A stretch of 64,000 bases of DNA from Treponema sp. OMZ 798 (GTDB lineage Bacteria; Spirochaetota; Spirochaetia; Treponematales; Treponemataceae). A model generated the notes under the pieces. It ran no database searches, was not told the origin of the DNA, and saw nothing but the letters and a program-made list of their open reading frames with translations. The translations under genes were made by a program, and so were the position numbers. This document shows, one piece after another, positions 38,046 through 47,252 of this stretch. The DNA lies in assembly GCF_024181385.1 (NCBI RefSeq), contig NZ_CP051305.1, positions 2,232,001 through 2,296,000 of the forward strand, read 5' to 3'. Numbering within the stretch: the first letter of the stretch is position 1; every line of letters starts with the position of its first letter.

Positions 38046-38369
38046 TTATATCTCATCAACAGAATGGATAATATTGAATACATCCGAAAAACCGGTTGTG
38101 TCCAAAGCCATTTTAACATCCTTAGCCGGATTCAATACATACATTTTGTGTCCGTTATCTTCACTATCGTTATGGGCAGACATAAGCACTCCAATTCCTG
38201 ACGATGACAAGGATGTTACCTTTGATAGATCCAAAATTGTATCATGGTCTTTAATTGCTGAATATACTTTTTTTTCAAAATCACCGGATGTATAAAGATT
38301 AACAGTGCCTTCGATAGTTAATAACAAACGTCCGGATACATGCGATTCATTAATAATTAAATTCTCCAT
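38046..38369 (-). CDS. STAS-domain anti-sigma factor antagonist
   Basis: 107 residues, a single STAS domain. The phosphorylatable Ser lies in SLSSSGIGVL near residue 55-60, which fits the SpoIIAA/RsbV active-site loop. Dephosphorylated STAS antagonists bind anti-sigma kinases and free a partner. It lies 9 bp after a SpoIIE-type phosphatase gene, its probable activator. No RsbW-type kinase gene is in the window, so the kinase must be elsewhere. Confidence 0.88.
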   Translation of the reverse strand: MENLIINESHVSGRLLLTIEGTVNLYTSGDFEKKVYSAIKDHDTILDLSKVTSLSSSGIGVLMSAHNDSEDNGHKMYVLNPAKDVKMALDTTGFSDVFNIIHSVDEI

Positions 38370-38378
38370 AAAACTTCC

Positions 38379-40505
38379 TTATATATGTTTAAATGTCATA
38401 ATAGTGATATCATCTTCAATTTCATGGGCAATATAATCCAAAAAAGTTTTATATATTGCATTGGAAATCTCTTTAGCAGACTTAGTCTTATTCGCTGCAA
38501 TTAAGCGGCGTACTCTATCATTTCCGAATTTATCGCCTTTTAAGTTTTTAGAATCCAGAAGACCGTCAGTCGTAAAGACTATAACATCATTACGGTTCAT
38601 TGTAATTTTTCTGACCTTTAAGAATGGTCTGATATTTTTTACAAAGCCTAATACCCTTCCCTCTCCCTGTATTTCGATAACATTTTTATAAGAATCAATG
38701 TACATCGACATAAGAGGAATACCGCAGTTAAGATAGTATATTGTTGAGCTCTTAAAATCTATAATACCAAAAAGGCCTGCCAGAAATGTTCCTTTAGGAA
38801 GATTATTTTTAATAAATGAATTTATCTTTACTACAAGCTCTTTAAAATCGGGAGTTTCCGAAAGATAGGTATGCATAACAGACTTCAAAATAACCATCGA
38901 CATACTTGCACTCAATCCCTTACCTGAAACGTCTCCTATCAAAAATAAATATCTATCTTCAGACAATCTAATAAAGTCTGTAAAATCGCCTCCCAACTGA
39001 TGGGCTGAAAAGGCGACCGAATCCACATCAATAACCTTTTTTTCGACGATATCGATATTCTTTTGAATTGCTCCGATAATTTGGTCGGACATTTCTATTT
39101 CCCGGTCAAGGATTAGAACTATATCCTGTTTTGCAATATTTCGTAAATAATAAACAACCAAAAAGAAGTAAGAATAAAGACTGTTTAATACATCAAAGTC
39201 ATATGTAGTATAAGCTTCTTTCCTTTTTTTAGAAGAAATGGAAATAACGCCTATCAGCTTTTGACCTTCACGTACACAAATCAATATTTCGGCATACGTG
39301 CTGTTCATAAAGCTGATTAACTCGCTCCTTACACCGAAAAAAGCAGGATTTGTCAAAACTTGAGATCTCATTACAACCTGAATATTTTCATTCAATAAAA
39401 ATTCAAAGATACGCTGATTAGCATCAAAAGTAGAAGTTACGTTTATTGTCGAATAAACAGGTTCCAATATTTCGCTGTCACTAGTAATCAAAATATTGAT
39501 AGAGCCGGCATTTAGCTGTTCCAACAAAATATTCGAAAAGTTTTCCATAACTTTTTCACGGCCTTCCGTATAGTCAACCTGTTGCAATTTTTCCTCTATG
39601 GCCTTTGCATATTCGGATGTATCTCCCAAGAACCATCTAAATTTTTGAGAAACAAAATTTCTAATAACGAGAAAAACAAGAGCACCTACAATCAACAAAA
39701 ATATCTGAAGATAAAAATTTCGGACATAGGTAAGAACCCATGAAGCCCAAAATCCTGTTACGGCAGCAAAGACTAAAATAAAAATCAAAAACCTCAATAA
39801 GGCAAGGAACAGCTGTTTTCTATCATATACCATTGAGGTTGAAAACCCGAATGAAGTGAAGAAAACTAAAAGCAGATATCCAAGAGGTGTTATGGCTATT
39901 GCCCATGAAAAAATAGTAGAAAGATAATATACAAAGCTCCAAATAATTACGCTAAAAAGAAGAGCCATAAAATAAATTATCATCTGCTGCCTGTAGATTT
40001 TACTTCCTTCCTTAAAAATTTTATATATAGAAATCAACATGGCCAAAACAGGTACAAACAAAAGGAGGAGCCTTTCAAAGATATCTGCGGCAGGATTTCC
40101 CGCTATCATAGTTGACGTGAATTTAAAACCGGATAAGGGATTCCAAAAGAATCCTTTTACAAAGAAAATTGCCAATGAAGCAATTCCTAAATGTAAAATA
40201 CCATTAAACACTGTAAAAGAAATATTTTTCTTAAGTTCAAAGTGCGGCATTTTAACGGTAAACTGTAAGGTAAAAAATGAAATTAAAACCATACCTATCA
40301 TGAAAATTTTAGATACAATAAAAACCACACCTGAAAAGTTAAAATATAATGCCAATATCAAGGTCAAAAAGAGCAGGGTCGTTAATACTGTCGTTCCGGC
40401 AATCATAAAAAGATCTCTTGCATAAGGCTCTTCTTTAAAAATAAGACTTATAGCCAATATCGTTAAGACAACAAGAAAAAAGAATACAAAAACAATCAGG
40501 CCCAT
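38379..40505 (-). CDS. Membrane-bound SpoIIE-type serine phosphatase with GAF-like region
   Basis: 708 residues. The first ~290 hold about eight membrane helices, reminiscent of 7TM sensor modules. Residues about 310-460 look like a GAF-type sensor (ISISSKKRKEAYTTYDFDVL). The C-terminal PP2C-like SpoIIE phosphatase (about 500-708) has the metal-binding motifs GGDFTDFIRLS, LIGDVSGKGLSASMS and FTTDGLLDSKN. It probably dephosphorylates the STAS protein encoded next to it. SD AAGGGG precedes the ATG. It is the second gene of a three-gene operon. Confidence 0.88.
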   Translation of the reverse strand: MGLIVFVFFFLVVLTILAISLIFKEEPYARDLFMIAGTTVLTTLLFLTLILALYFNFSGVVFIVSKIFMIGMVLISFFTLQFTVKMPHFELKKNISFTVFNGILHLGIASLAIFFVKGFFWNPLSGFKFTSTMIAGNPAADIFERLLLLFVPVLAMLISIYKIFKEGSKIYRQQMIIYFMALLFSVIIWSFVYYLSTIFSWAIAITPLGYLLLVFFTSFGFSTSMVYDRKQLFLALLRFLIFILVFAAVTGFWASWVLTYVRNFYLQIFLLIVGALVFLVIRNFVSQKFRWFLGDTSEYAKAIEEKLQQVDYTEGREKVMENFSNILLEQLNAGSINILITSDSEILEPVYSTINVTSTFDANQRIFEFLLNENIQVVMRSQVLTNPAFFGVRSELISFMNSTYAEILICVREGQKLIGVISISSKKRKEAYTTYDFDVLNSLYSYFFLVVYYLRNIAKQDIVLILDREIEMSDQIIGAIQKNIDIVEKKVIDVDSVAFSAHQLGGDFTDFIRLSEDRYLFLIGDVSGKGLSASMSMVILKSVMHTYLSETPDFKELVVKINSFIKNNLPKGTFLAGLFGIIDFKSSTIYYLNCGIPLMSMYIDSYKNVIEIQGEGRVLGFVKNIRPFLKVRKITMNRNDVIVFTTDGLLDSKNLKGDKFGNDRVRRLIAANKTKSAKEISNAIYKTFLDYIAHEIEDDITIMTFKHI

Positions 40506-40510
40506 AGTTT

Positions 40511-41962
40511 TTACCCCTTAACCTTAGCACACATTATAGTAATATCATCTCTCATGGACTGATTACCTGCATGAGCATAAGCCATGCCGGCAACTTTTTG
40601 CACTATATCATCTGCACTATATTGAACAAAGGATTTTATAGACTCCATGTATGTGCCGGTCTCAGCTAATTCGACACCTTCAGCATTCATAGCCTCAGGA
40701 ACACCGTCTGTCATCATTAAAATTACGTCCCCCCTATAAAGAGGCCTTTCATGCACTTCTATTTTATCGAACTCAATTATGCCTACAATACTGCAAGTAG
40801 ATTCAAGCACTTTTACCTTGTAACCGTCCGGAGATTCAGTGAGAATCATAGGATCTTCCATTGAAGCATTAACATATTTTATAGTCATTTTTTCGGTATC
40901 AACCAATCCCAAAAATAAAACCGTATATTTATCCAAGAGCCCCATTCGTTTTATTGCGCTGTCCACCGCCAAAACAAGAGCAGGAAGATCTTCTTTATTT
41001 TTTGCTATTTTAATTGTATTTACAACAATACCCATAACCAATGCAGCTGAAAGGCCCTTACCGGAAACGTCTCCTACAACTAAGAGGGTCTTATGTTCAT
41101 CAACCTTGATGGCATCATAATAGTCGCCCGATACGTTTACAAGAGGCTTAAAATAAGCTGCCAACTCAAGCATAGGCATCTCAGGAAGTTTTTGAGGTAA
41201 AAAAGCTTTTTGTGTGCCGGCAACCATATTCCATTCCTGACTTAATTCCGAGAAGTATAAAAGCTGTTCAAGAGTAGTAACCCTGTTTTGATAACTCAAA
41301 AATTCCGAAAACATGGTATTAAAAATTTCAGGTTCAACCTCGTTAAAATATCCGCAAATAATAAAAAATTGCATTTTTTCTAAGATTACCGCAGCAATAC
41401 GGGCATTTTTCAGTTTACAATCCTGCATATCTGCATTAAAAAAATAAACTCCGGGCTTGTATTCTGCCGTAATTTCATGGAGAGAGGTAAAAGTTTCGGG
41501 AGAGGAAACAAATCTTGAAGTGCTATTGTATAATACTATATTTTCTATAGGATCTACAAGCATTACAGAACAATCGCCTGAATACTCAAGCTCACTTTGT
41601 ACGGTGTCTATTAAATTTTCGATTGTGTAGCAAAACCTGATTTTTTTTAAAAATTCGGCAAAAATCTTAGTTTTAGGCTTATCGTATGCTCTAGTTTCTA
41701 TTTTCTTATAAAAGGTACGTATAAGATAGTCTGCAAAGATTGCTACAATGACAAAGACCAAGGCACCTATGATAAAACGGTGAACCTGAGTTATCTCAGG
41801 GATCCTTGCCAAGCGGCTTAAAGCCAGAGTCATGTCATTAGCCGAATAAAATTTACCTAAAAACAAAAACCTTGGACTTATAAATATCAAGAAAAGAGCA
41901 AAAACACTACCCATCCCGATACTTATTAGAATATTAGAAAGTAATTTGCGTAATTTTATCAT
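40511..41962 (-). CDS. SpoIIE-type serine phosphatase with N-terminal membrane anchor
   Basis: 483 residues with two N-terminal membrane helices (about 12-33 and 60-85). A sensor-like region follows (about 100-250, GAF-like by position). The C-terminal SpoIIE phosphatase (about 265-483) has SGDYYDAIKVDEHKTLLVVG, GDVSGKGLSAALVMG and MTDGVPEAMN. It stands 5 bp upstream of the second phosphatase gene, so two phosphatases would act on the same STAS protein or on two signals. A TATAAT box is seen about 30 nt before the ATG. Confidence 0.88.
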   Translation of the reverse strand: MIKLRKLLSNILISIGMGSVFALFLIFISPRFLFLGKFYSANDMTLALSRLARIPEITQVHRFIIGALVFVIVAIFADYLIRTFYKKIETRAYDKPKTKIFAEFLKKIRFCYTIENLIDTVQSELEYSGDCSVMLVDPIENIVLYNSTSRFVSSPETFTSLHEITAEYKPGVYFFNADMQDCKLKNARIAAVILEKMQFFIICGYFNEVEPEIFNTMFSEFLSYQNRVTTLEQLLYFSELSQEWNMVAGTQKAFLPQKLPEMPMLELAAYFKPLVNVSGDYYDAIKVDEHKTLLVVGDVSGKGLSAALVMGIVVNTIKIAKNKEDLPALVLAVDSAIKRMGLLDKYTVLFLGLVDTEKMTIKYVNASMEDPMILTESPDGYKVKVLESTCSIVGIIEFDKIEVHERPLYRGDVILMMTDGVPEAMNAEGVELAETGTYMESIKSFVQYSADDIVQKVAGMAYAHAGNQSMRDDITIMCAKVKG

Positions 41963-42047
41963 TATGACCTCTCCAGCTTAGGAGGTATTATACCATAAAA
42001 TAAAATAAAGATAAAGTATAAAGTAAAAAAAATTCAAACTGTCTATT

Positions 42048-43184
42048 TTAAGGCAAATCCTTTAAGGCTATGAGATTCGGATTCTCGTTTTCGCCTTCAA
42101 GCTCGGAAATTTCCTGCAAAAGTTTTTTTGACTTTGAAGAAAGCCTTGAAGGAATTTGCACTTGTATTTGAATGTAAAGGTCGCCCTTTCGGCCTATTCC
42201 TGTAGGAACTCCTTCGCCCCGGATTCTCAAAAGTTTTCCGTTTTGAGTTCCGGCAGGGATTTTAAGCTTTAAGGTTTTTTCGTCAAGGGATTTGATGTTT
42301 ATTTCTCCTCCCAAGGCAGCCTGTGTCATCGAAATAGGAACTGCACAGTAGAGATCTATTCCGTTTCTTTCAAAATGAGGATGAGCTTGAACAAAGATAA
42401 ATACAAAGAGGTCTCCATAGTCTCCTCCCGATTGACCTGCATTTCCCTGACTTGGGATAGTAATGCGTTTTCCGTTTTCGACCCCGGCAGGAATGGTAAC
42501 GATTATGCGCTGTTTTTTGCGCTCTAAGCCGTTTCCTCCGCATTTTTTACACGGTTTTTCGATTATAGAGCCTTCGCCGCCGCAGGTCGGACATGGCCTC
42601 GATATAGAAAAGAAGCCGGTACTTTGACGTACCTGTCCCGTACCCTTACAATCGGGACACATTCTCTTTGAGCTTCCGCTTTCACTTCCGCTGCCGTGAC
42701 ATTCGGCGCATTTTTCGTTGCGGGTATAGCTGAGCTCAGCTTTTTTCCCGTAAACGGCATCAACAAAAGAAATTTGAAGATCATAGCGCAGATTGGATCC
42801 GCGGATAGGGCCGGCATGACGGCCTCCGAAACCTGAAGCACGGGCAAAGCCGCCTCCGAATAGATTTTCAAAAATATCGGAAAAGCTTCCGCCGAAGATG
42901 TCTTCAAAACCTTGGAAAGCAGAAGGATCATAGCCTCCGCCGCCCGACATTCCGTCTACACCGGCATGGCCGAATTGGTCGTACATGCTGCGCTTTTTTT
43001 CGTCTATAAGAATTTCGTAAGCTTCAGTAGCTTCTTTAAATTTTTCTTCTGCTGCCTTATCCCCTTGATTTTTATCGGGATGATATTTGATTGCTAATTT
43101 TCGATATGCTTTTTTGATTTCGTCGTTTGAGGCTCTTTTATCTACGCCTAAAACCTCGTAATAGTCTCTTTTAGATGCCGGCAC
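42048..43184 (-). CDS. dnaJ: Chaperone DnaJ
   Basis: 378 residues from a GTG start, with SD GGGAG 6 nt upstream. The J domain (about 5-70) has the HPD motif (YHPDKNQG). A Gly/Phe-rich linker covers about 75-125. The zinc domain (about 150-225) has four CxxCxGxG repeats ([32 protein letters not shown]). Substrate-binding C-terminal domains follow. DnaJ delivers unfolded proteins to DnaK and stimulates its ATPase. It follows dnaK by 91 bp. Confidence 0.96.
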   Translation of the reverse strand: MPASKRDYYEVLGVDKRASNDEIKKAYRKLAIKYHPDKNQGDKAAEEKFKEATEAYEILIDEKKRSMYDQFGHAGVDGMSGGGGYDPSAFQGFEDIFGGSFSDIFENLFGGGFARASGFGGRHAGPIRGSNLRYDLQISFVDAVYGKKAELSYTRNEKCAECHGSGSESGSSKRMCPDCKGTGQVRQSTGFFSISRPCPTCGGEGSIIEKPCKKCGGNGLERKKQRIIVTIPAGVENGKRITIPSQGNAGQSGGDYGDLFVFIFVQAHPHFERNGIDLYCAVPISMTQAALGGEINIKSLDEKTLKLKIPAGTQNGKLLRIRGEGVPTGIGRKGDLYIQIQVQIPSRLSSKSKKLLQEISELEGENENPNLIALKDLP

Positions 43185-43212
43185 TAAAAACTCCCAGTAT
43201 AAAAATTTAATA

Positions 43213-43258
43213 GGCGGAGAAAAGAGAAATTATAAAATCTAAAGTCTCTTTCTCCGCC
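43213..43258 (-). other. Long mRNA hairpin between dnaK and dnaJ
   Basis: GGCGGAGAAAAGAGA (43213-43227) pairs with TCTCTTTCTCCGCC (43245-43258), with one bulged A and a 17-nt loop. No T-run follows in the direction of transcription. It may be a processing or stabilising structure that separates dnaK from dnaJ expression rather than a full terminator. Confidence 0.65.
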
Positions 43259-43275
43259 GTTTCAATTCTTAAAAT

Positions 43276-45222
43276 TTATTTATCATTATCATCATTTACG
43301 ACTTCATAGTCAACATCATCGGCTGTACCGGTGTTGGGACCTGATCCGGAAGCGCCGTAATTGGGGCTGCCCTGCTGAGCTCCCTGAGCACCAGCGTTGG
43401 GGTCTCCTCCTGCCTGAGAGCCCTGCTGCTTGTACATTTCTTCAGCAATCTTATAGGCTGCCTGCTGGAGGCTTTCGGTCTTTGCCTTGATGTCGGCCGT
43501 ATTATCCGAAGTAAGAGCCTGTCGTAAATCGGCTATTGCAGTTTCAATATTCTGCTTATCGGCAGCTCCTATCTTGTCTCCCATTTCTTTAAGAGTCTTT
43601 TCGGTTTGATAAATAAGAGAGTCTGCATTATTCTTTGCCTCAACCTTTTCTCTTTCGAGCTTATCGTTTTCGGCATTGGCTTCAGCCTCTTTAACCATCC
43701 TGTCGATTTCGCTCTCGCTTAGGCCGCTGGAGCTTTCGATGCGGATGTGCTGTTCTTTTCCTGTTCCCAGGTCTTTAGCCGAAACGTGAACGATACCGTT
43801 TGCGTCAATATCGAAGGTAACTTCAATCTGCGGAACACCGCGGGGTGCCGGAGGAATACCTACGAGGTCAAAGTTGCCGAGAGTTCTGTTCTGGCTGGCC
43901 ATACCGCGCTCACCCTGCAATACATGGATGGAAACGGCAGTCTGTCCGTCGGCAGCTGTCGAGAAGACCTGACTCTTTCTCGTCGGAATCGTGGTATTTC
44001 GGTTGATAAGGGGAGTAAATACGCCGCCCATTGTCTCGATACCCAATGAAAGCGGAGTAACGTCCAAGAGAAGAACATCTTTAACGTCTCCGCCCAAGAT
44101 ACCGCCCTGAATAGCGGCTCCCATTGCTACGGCCTCATCGGGGTTTACGCTCTTAGAGCCTTCTTTACCGAAGATTTCTTTTATAATCTGCAAAATTTTG
44201 GGCATTCGGGTTGAACCGCCGACCAAAAGAATTTCATCGATTTTGTCGGGAGTGATGCCTGCATCCTTCAACGCTTTGCGGCAAGGTTCCTTTGTTCTTT
44301 CAAAAAGGTCTTCGGTCATCTGCTCGAACTTAGCCCTGGATAGGCTCTTTTGTAAGTGCTTAGGCCCGTTTGCATCGGCTGTGATAAAGGGCAAGTTTAT
44401 ATCGGCATTTGCAACGGAAGAAAGTTCAATCTTTGCCTTTTCGGCAGCTTCGCGCAAGCGCTGTAAGGCCATTCTGTCCTTAGAAAGGTCGATACCGGTA
44501 TCCTTTTTAAACTCGTCAACGAGCCAGTTTACTATTCGGTTATCGAAGTCGTCACCGCCTAAGTGGGTATCTCCGTTTGTGGATTTTACTTCAAAAACGC
44601 CGTCACCCAGTTCAAGGATAGAAATATCGAAGGTTCCTCCTCCGAGGTCATATACGGCGATTGTTTTTTCTTTTTTGGAGTCCTTGTTAAAACCAAAGGC
44701 CAAGGAAGCGGCTGTGGGCTCGTTTATAATTCGCTTTACTTCCAAACCGGCGATTTTTCCTGCATCCTTTGTTGCCTGTCTCTGAGCATCATTAAAATAA
44801 GCCGGAACTGTAATAACGGCTTCGGTTACGGTTTCGCCGAGATAGTCTTCGGCTGTTTTTTTCATTTTCTGCAAGATAAAGGCGGAAATTTCCTGTGTGG
44901 AATAAAGTTTTCCGTCAATATCGATTCTTACATCGTCGCCCTGAGCTACAATTTTGTAGGGAACACGCTTTAACTCGTCTGTGAGTTCATTGTAGCGGTG
45001 TCCGATAAAGCGCTTTACCGAGTAAACCGTTCTTTCGGGGTTGGTAATCATTTGGTTTTTTGCAGGCTGTCCTACAACCCTTTCATCTTTTGAGGTAAAG
45101 CCTACGATGGACGGAGTTGTTCTTCCGCCTTCAGAGTTCGGTATAACGACAGGCTCGCCGCCTTCCATTACCGATACGCAAGAGTTTGTTGTTCCTAAGT
45201 CAATTCCTATAATCTTTCCCAT
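43276..45222 (-). CDS. dnaK: Chaperone DnaK (Hsp70)
   Basis: 648 residues from the ATG at 45222; SD GGAG lies 9 nt upstream, while an in-frame TTG at 45228 is too close to it. Hsp70 signatures are [14 protein letters not shown] (residue 3-16), [10 protein letters not shown] near 190 and [10 protein letters not shown] near 330. The EEVD-like end is absent as usual for bacteria, and the C-terminus is Gly/Asn/Asp-rich with [11 protein letters not shown]. It folds and protects proteins with DnaJ and GrpE. It lies 18 bp after grpE. Confidence 0.97.
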   Translation of the reverse strand: MGKIIGIDLGTTNSCVSVMEGGEPVVIPNSEGGRTTPSIVGFTSKDERVVGQPAKNQMITNPERTVYSVKRFIGHRYNELTDELKRVPYKIVAQGDDVRIDIDGKLYSTQEISAFILQKMKKTAEDYLGETVTEAVITVPAYFNDAQRQATKDAGKIAGLEVKRIINEPTAASLAFGFNKDSKKEKTIAVYDLGGGTFDISILELGDGVFEVKSTNGDTHLGGDDFDNRIVNWLVDEFKKDTGIDLSKDRMALQRLREAAEKAKIELSSVANADINLPFITADANGPKHLQKSLSRAKFEQMTEDLFERTKEPCRKALKDAGITPDKIDEILLVGGSTRMPKILQIIKEIFGKEGSKSVNPDEAVAMGAAIQGGILGGDVKDVLLLDVTPLSLGIETMGGVFTPLINRNTTIPTRKSQVFSTAADGQTAVSIHVLQGERGMASQNRTLGNFDLVGIPPAPRGVPQIEVTFDIDANGIVHVSAKDLGTGKEQHIRIESSSGLSESEIDRMVKEAEANAENDKLEREKVEAKNNADSLIYQTEKTLKEMGDKIGAADKQNIETAIADLRQALTSDNTADIKAKTESLQQAAYKIAEEMYKQQGSQAGGDPNAGAQGAQQGSPNYGASGSGPNTGTADDVDYEVVNDDNDK

Positions 45223-45240
45223 TTTCAATATCTCCTATAC

Positions 45241-46005
45241 CTATTTTTCGTTTGTTTTATCGGCGGATTCGCTTTCTTCCGCCTTTTTTTCATCCTGCTT
45301 TTGGGCAGGCATTAAGACCATTACCTTGGAGTGACGGATCACTCTTTCCTTTAGTTTATAGCCCTTTTGGAGCTCTTCTCCTACAACAGCCTCTTTTACA
45401 TCGGGAGACTGAATCATCGAAACCGCTTCGTGAAGATTCGGGTCAAAGGCTTCTCCCTTTGCGGGGTAATAGCTAAGGCCGTACTTCGAACTCAGCATAG
45501 AAACCATTTGGTTTTTTATCATCACAACGCCTTCAACAAAGGCATTGTTTGCGGCTTCTCCGCCTTGATTTTTGCCGGCATTATTACCTGCATCGATAGC
45601 TCTGTCAAAATCATCCAGAACCTGTACAAGATCCAAAAGCAGATTGCTGTTTGCATAGTCGATAGCTTCCTGCTTTTCCCTAATCATGCGCTTGCGGTAG
45701 TTTTCAAAGTCCGCGGCCTTGCGCAAATACTGATCCTGCCAGTCCTTACATTGAGCTTCCAATTCTTCAAGTTTTTTTGCAAGCTCAGAAGCCTCATCAT
45801 TTTCCGTTTCTTTTCCGCATGTTTCGCCGGTAGAAGCGTTTTGCTCTGCTTTTTCTTCTTGAGGATTTTCTTTTGAAGCTTCACAACAACATACGGCCCC
45901 TTGTTCATCTTTCACGGCAGACTCACCCTTAGGCTGAAGGTCTTTTTCAAGGTCTTCCTTCACCGCCTGTTTGTTTTCGGCCTGCTTTTCATGATTCTTA
46001 CTCAT
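45241..46005 (-). CDS. grpE: Nucleotide exchange factor GrpE
   Basis: 254 residues with an SD (TTGGAG). The first ~80 are very acidic and rich in Gln, Lys and Glu, longer than in E. coli GrpE. A long coiled coil (about 75-150) is followed by the beta-wing domain with FDPNLHEAVSMIQSPDVK near 195-212. It releases ADP from DnaK. It is the first gene of a grpE-dnaK-dnaJ operon. HrcA, which precedes grpE in many bacteria, is not here, and I see no CIRCE element. Confidence 0.95.
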   Translation of the reverse strand: MSKNHEKQAENKQAVKEDLEKDLQPKGESAVKDEQGAVCCCEASKENPQEEKAEQNASTGETCGKETENDEASELAKKLEELEAQCKDWQDQYLRKAADFENYRKRMIREKQEAIDYANSNLLLDLVQVLDDFDRAIDAGNNAGKNQGGEAANNAFVEGVVMIKNQMVSMLSSKYGLSYYPAKGEAFDPNLHEAVSMIQSPDVKEAVVGEELQKGYKLKERVIRHSKVMVLMPAQKQDEKKAEESESADKTNEK

Positions 46006-46042
46006 TTGAACTCCAACAATAGCTATAACTTTATCTTATAAG

Positions 46043-46071
46043 AAGATACTAATAGAAAAAAAAAGGGTCAA
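46043..46071 (-). promoter_or_regulatory. Promoter of the grpE-dnaK-dnaJ operon
   Basis: TTGACC (46071-46066) and TATCTT (46048-46043) with a 17-bp spacer, read leftward. The start of transcription would be about 30 nt before the grpE ATG. It looks like a housekeeping sigma-70 promoter; no heat-shock operator is visible. Confidence 0.6.
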
Positions 46072-46149
46072 GGGCTTTTCTAAAATCATACCGTATTTTT
46101 TAAGATTTTTATTGCAGAACCATGCAAGCACTATTAATTAAAATAATAA

Positions 46150-47052
46150 TTAATCATACATAATACCGAAATAATCCAAATATTGCTTCATTAAATCCTG
46201 TCCGGTAAGACAAGTGTCTCTTAAATAACCTCTTTCATTTTTCCACTTTTTAATTCCTCTGTAATAGTAAATTTTTAGTTCTTCAGTAATTATGAAAGGG
46301 ACAATATTATGTTTAAGACATTCCTTGAACATTATTAATCTTCCAATACGGCCATTACCGTCTTGAAATGGATGAATAGCTTCAAATCGGACATGAAAAT
46401 CTAAGACGTCATCAAAAGTGATCTTGGCTTTTAAATTGTATTCCGTTAATAATGCTTTCATCTCTGCTGCAACATCCGCAGGTTTTGTAGTTTCATCACC
46501 GCCCACTTCGTTTTCCAGCATTTTATAATCCCCAACCTTAAACCATGATTTTCGGCTATCAGTTGTACCGTACTTTAGAACATAATGAAGCTGTTTTATA
46601 AAACTTTCTGAAAGTTTCGTATGTGCACCTTCTATTATTAAATCAATACAATGAAAATGATTGACTGTTTCAACAATATCATCAACTCTAACAACGTCAT
46701 CTGTAACGCCAAGAGTTCTTGTTTCAAAAATGAATCGAGTCTGCTCGTGGGTAAGTTTTGAACCTTCGATGTGATTTGAATTATAAGTAAGGTCAATCTG
46801 AATTTTGTGATAAATTCCGCCTTTCAGACCGGCTTCTTTTTCACGTTTAAGAAATGATAAGAGAGTATCTTGTTTTGCTGTATGACGAGTTTTTCGATGA
46901 GGCTTTTTTGCATCGGAAGGGATTTTCCATGTTTTACCTTCTAATAGAGCCCCCGCAATTCTACCCTGCAAGCAGTAATTTCTTACACTACGTTCACTGA
47001 TTTGCCAGCGCTTTGCAGTTTCTTTAACAGATATGTATTTTATCTTATTCAT
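46150..47052 (-). CDS. Fic-family protein with N-terminal helix-turn-helix
   Basis: 300 residues. The N-terminal ~50 residues are a MerR/excisionase-like HTH (KETAKRWQISERSVRNYCLQ). A Fic domain follows with a complete active site HPFQDGNGRIGR near residue 217-228, so AMP transfer from ATP to a target is expected. The inhibitory motif SNHIEG near residue 88 matches the S/TxxxE(G/N) pattern of class II Fic proteins, whose Glu blocks ATP binding. The HTH could mean that it also binds DNA, possibly for its own regulation. It is probably self-restrained, not a simple toxin. Confidence 0.85.
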   Translation of the reverse strand: MNKIKYISVKETAKRWQISERSVRNYCLQGRIAGALLEGKTWKIPSDAKKPHRKTRHTAKQDTLLSFLKREKEAGLKGGIYHKIQIDLTYNSNHIEGSKLTHEQTRFIFETRTLGVTDDVVRVDDIVETVNHFHCIDLIIEGAHTKLSESFIKQLHYVLKYGTTDSRKSWFKVGDYKMLENEVGGDETTKPADVAAEMKALLTEYNLKAKITFDDVLDFHVRFEAIHPFQDGNGRIGRLIMFKECLKHNIVPFIITEELKIYYYRGIKKWKNERGYLRDTCLTGQDLMKQYLDYFGIMYD

Positions 47053-47181
47053 AGGTAATATTATAACACATTATCGGCAATATATAAAGCGGATTTATGT
47101 ATTTAAATTCAATTTTATTTTGCCGACAATAAAACGGTTTATTTGTACATTTATATTACTTTACCGGCTCAGAGGGCTGTC

Positions 47182-47248
47182 GTCTAGCATTCGCTTAACC
47201 TGCATTTGCGGCTCCTCCGCAATGGCAGGTTGAATATGAGTGTTAGAA
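47182..47248 (-). other. Integron attC site (67 bp) with altered R' box
   Basis: On the minus strand it begins with R'' TTCTAAC, then L'' containing TTCAACCTGC. A central hairpin follows (TTGCGG, AGGAG loop, CCGCAA), then L' GCAGGTTAAG and R' GCTAGAC. The two arms pair almost throughout. The L'' arm has one extra C against L' (TTCAACC versus GGTTAA), the extrahelical base that sets attC orientation, so the site points the same way as the upstream gene. R' should be GTTRRRY but has C for the first T. It starts 4 bp after that gene's stop codon. Confidence 0.75.
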
Positions 47249-47252
47249 CTGA

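Noticed and set aside
44198..44785. 195-codon ORF on the + strand opposite dnaK
   Set aside because: It is antisense to a highly conserved gene and reflects its codon usage; no SD or family resemblance.
46006..46100. CIRCE heat-shock operator before grpE
   Set aside because: The TTAGCACTC-N9-GAGTGCTAA pattern is not present.
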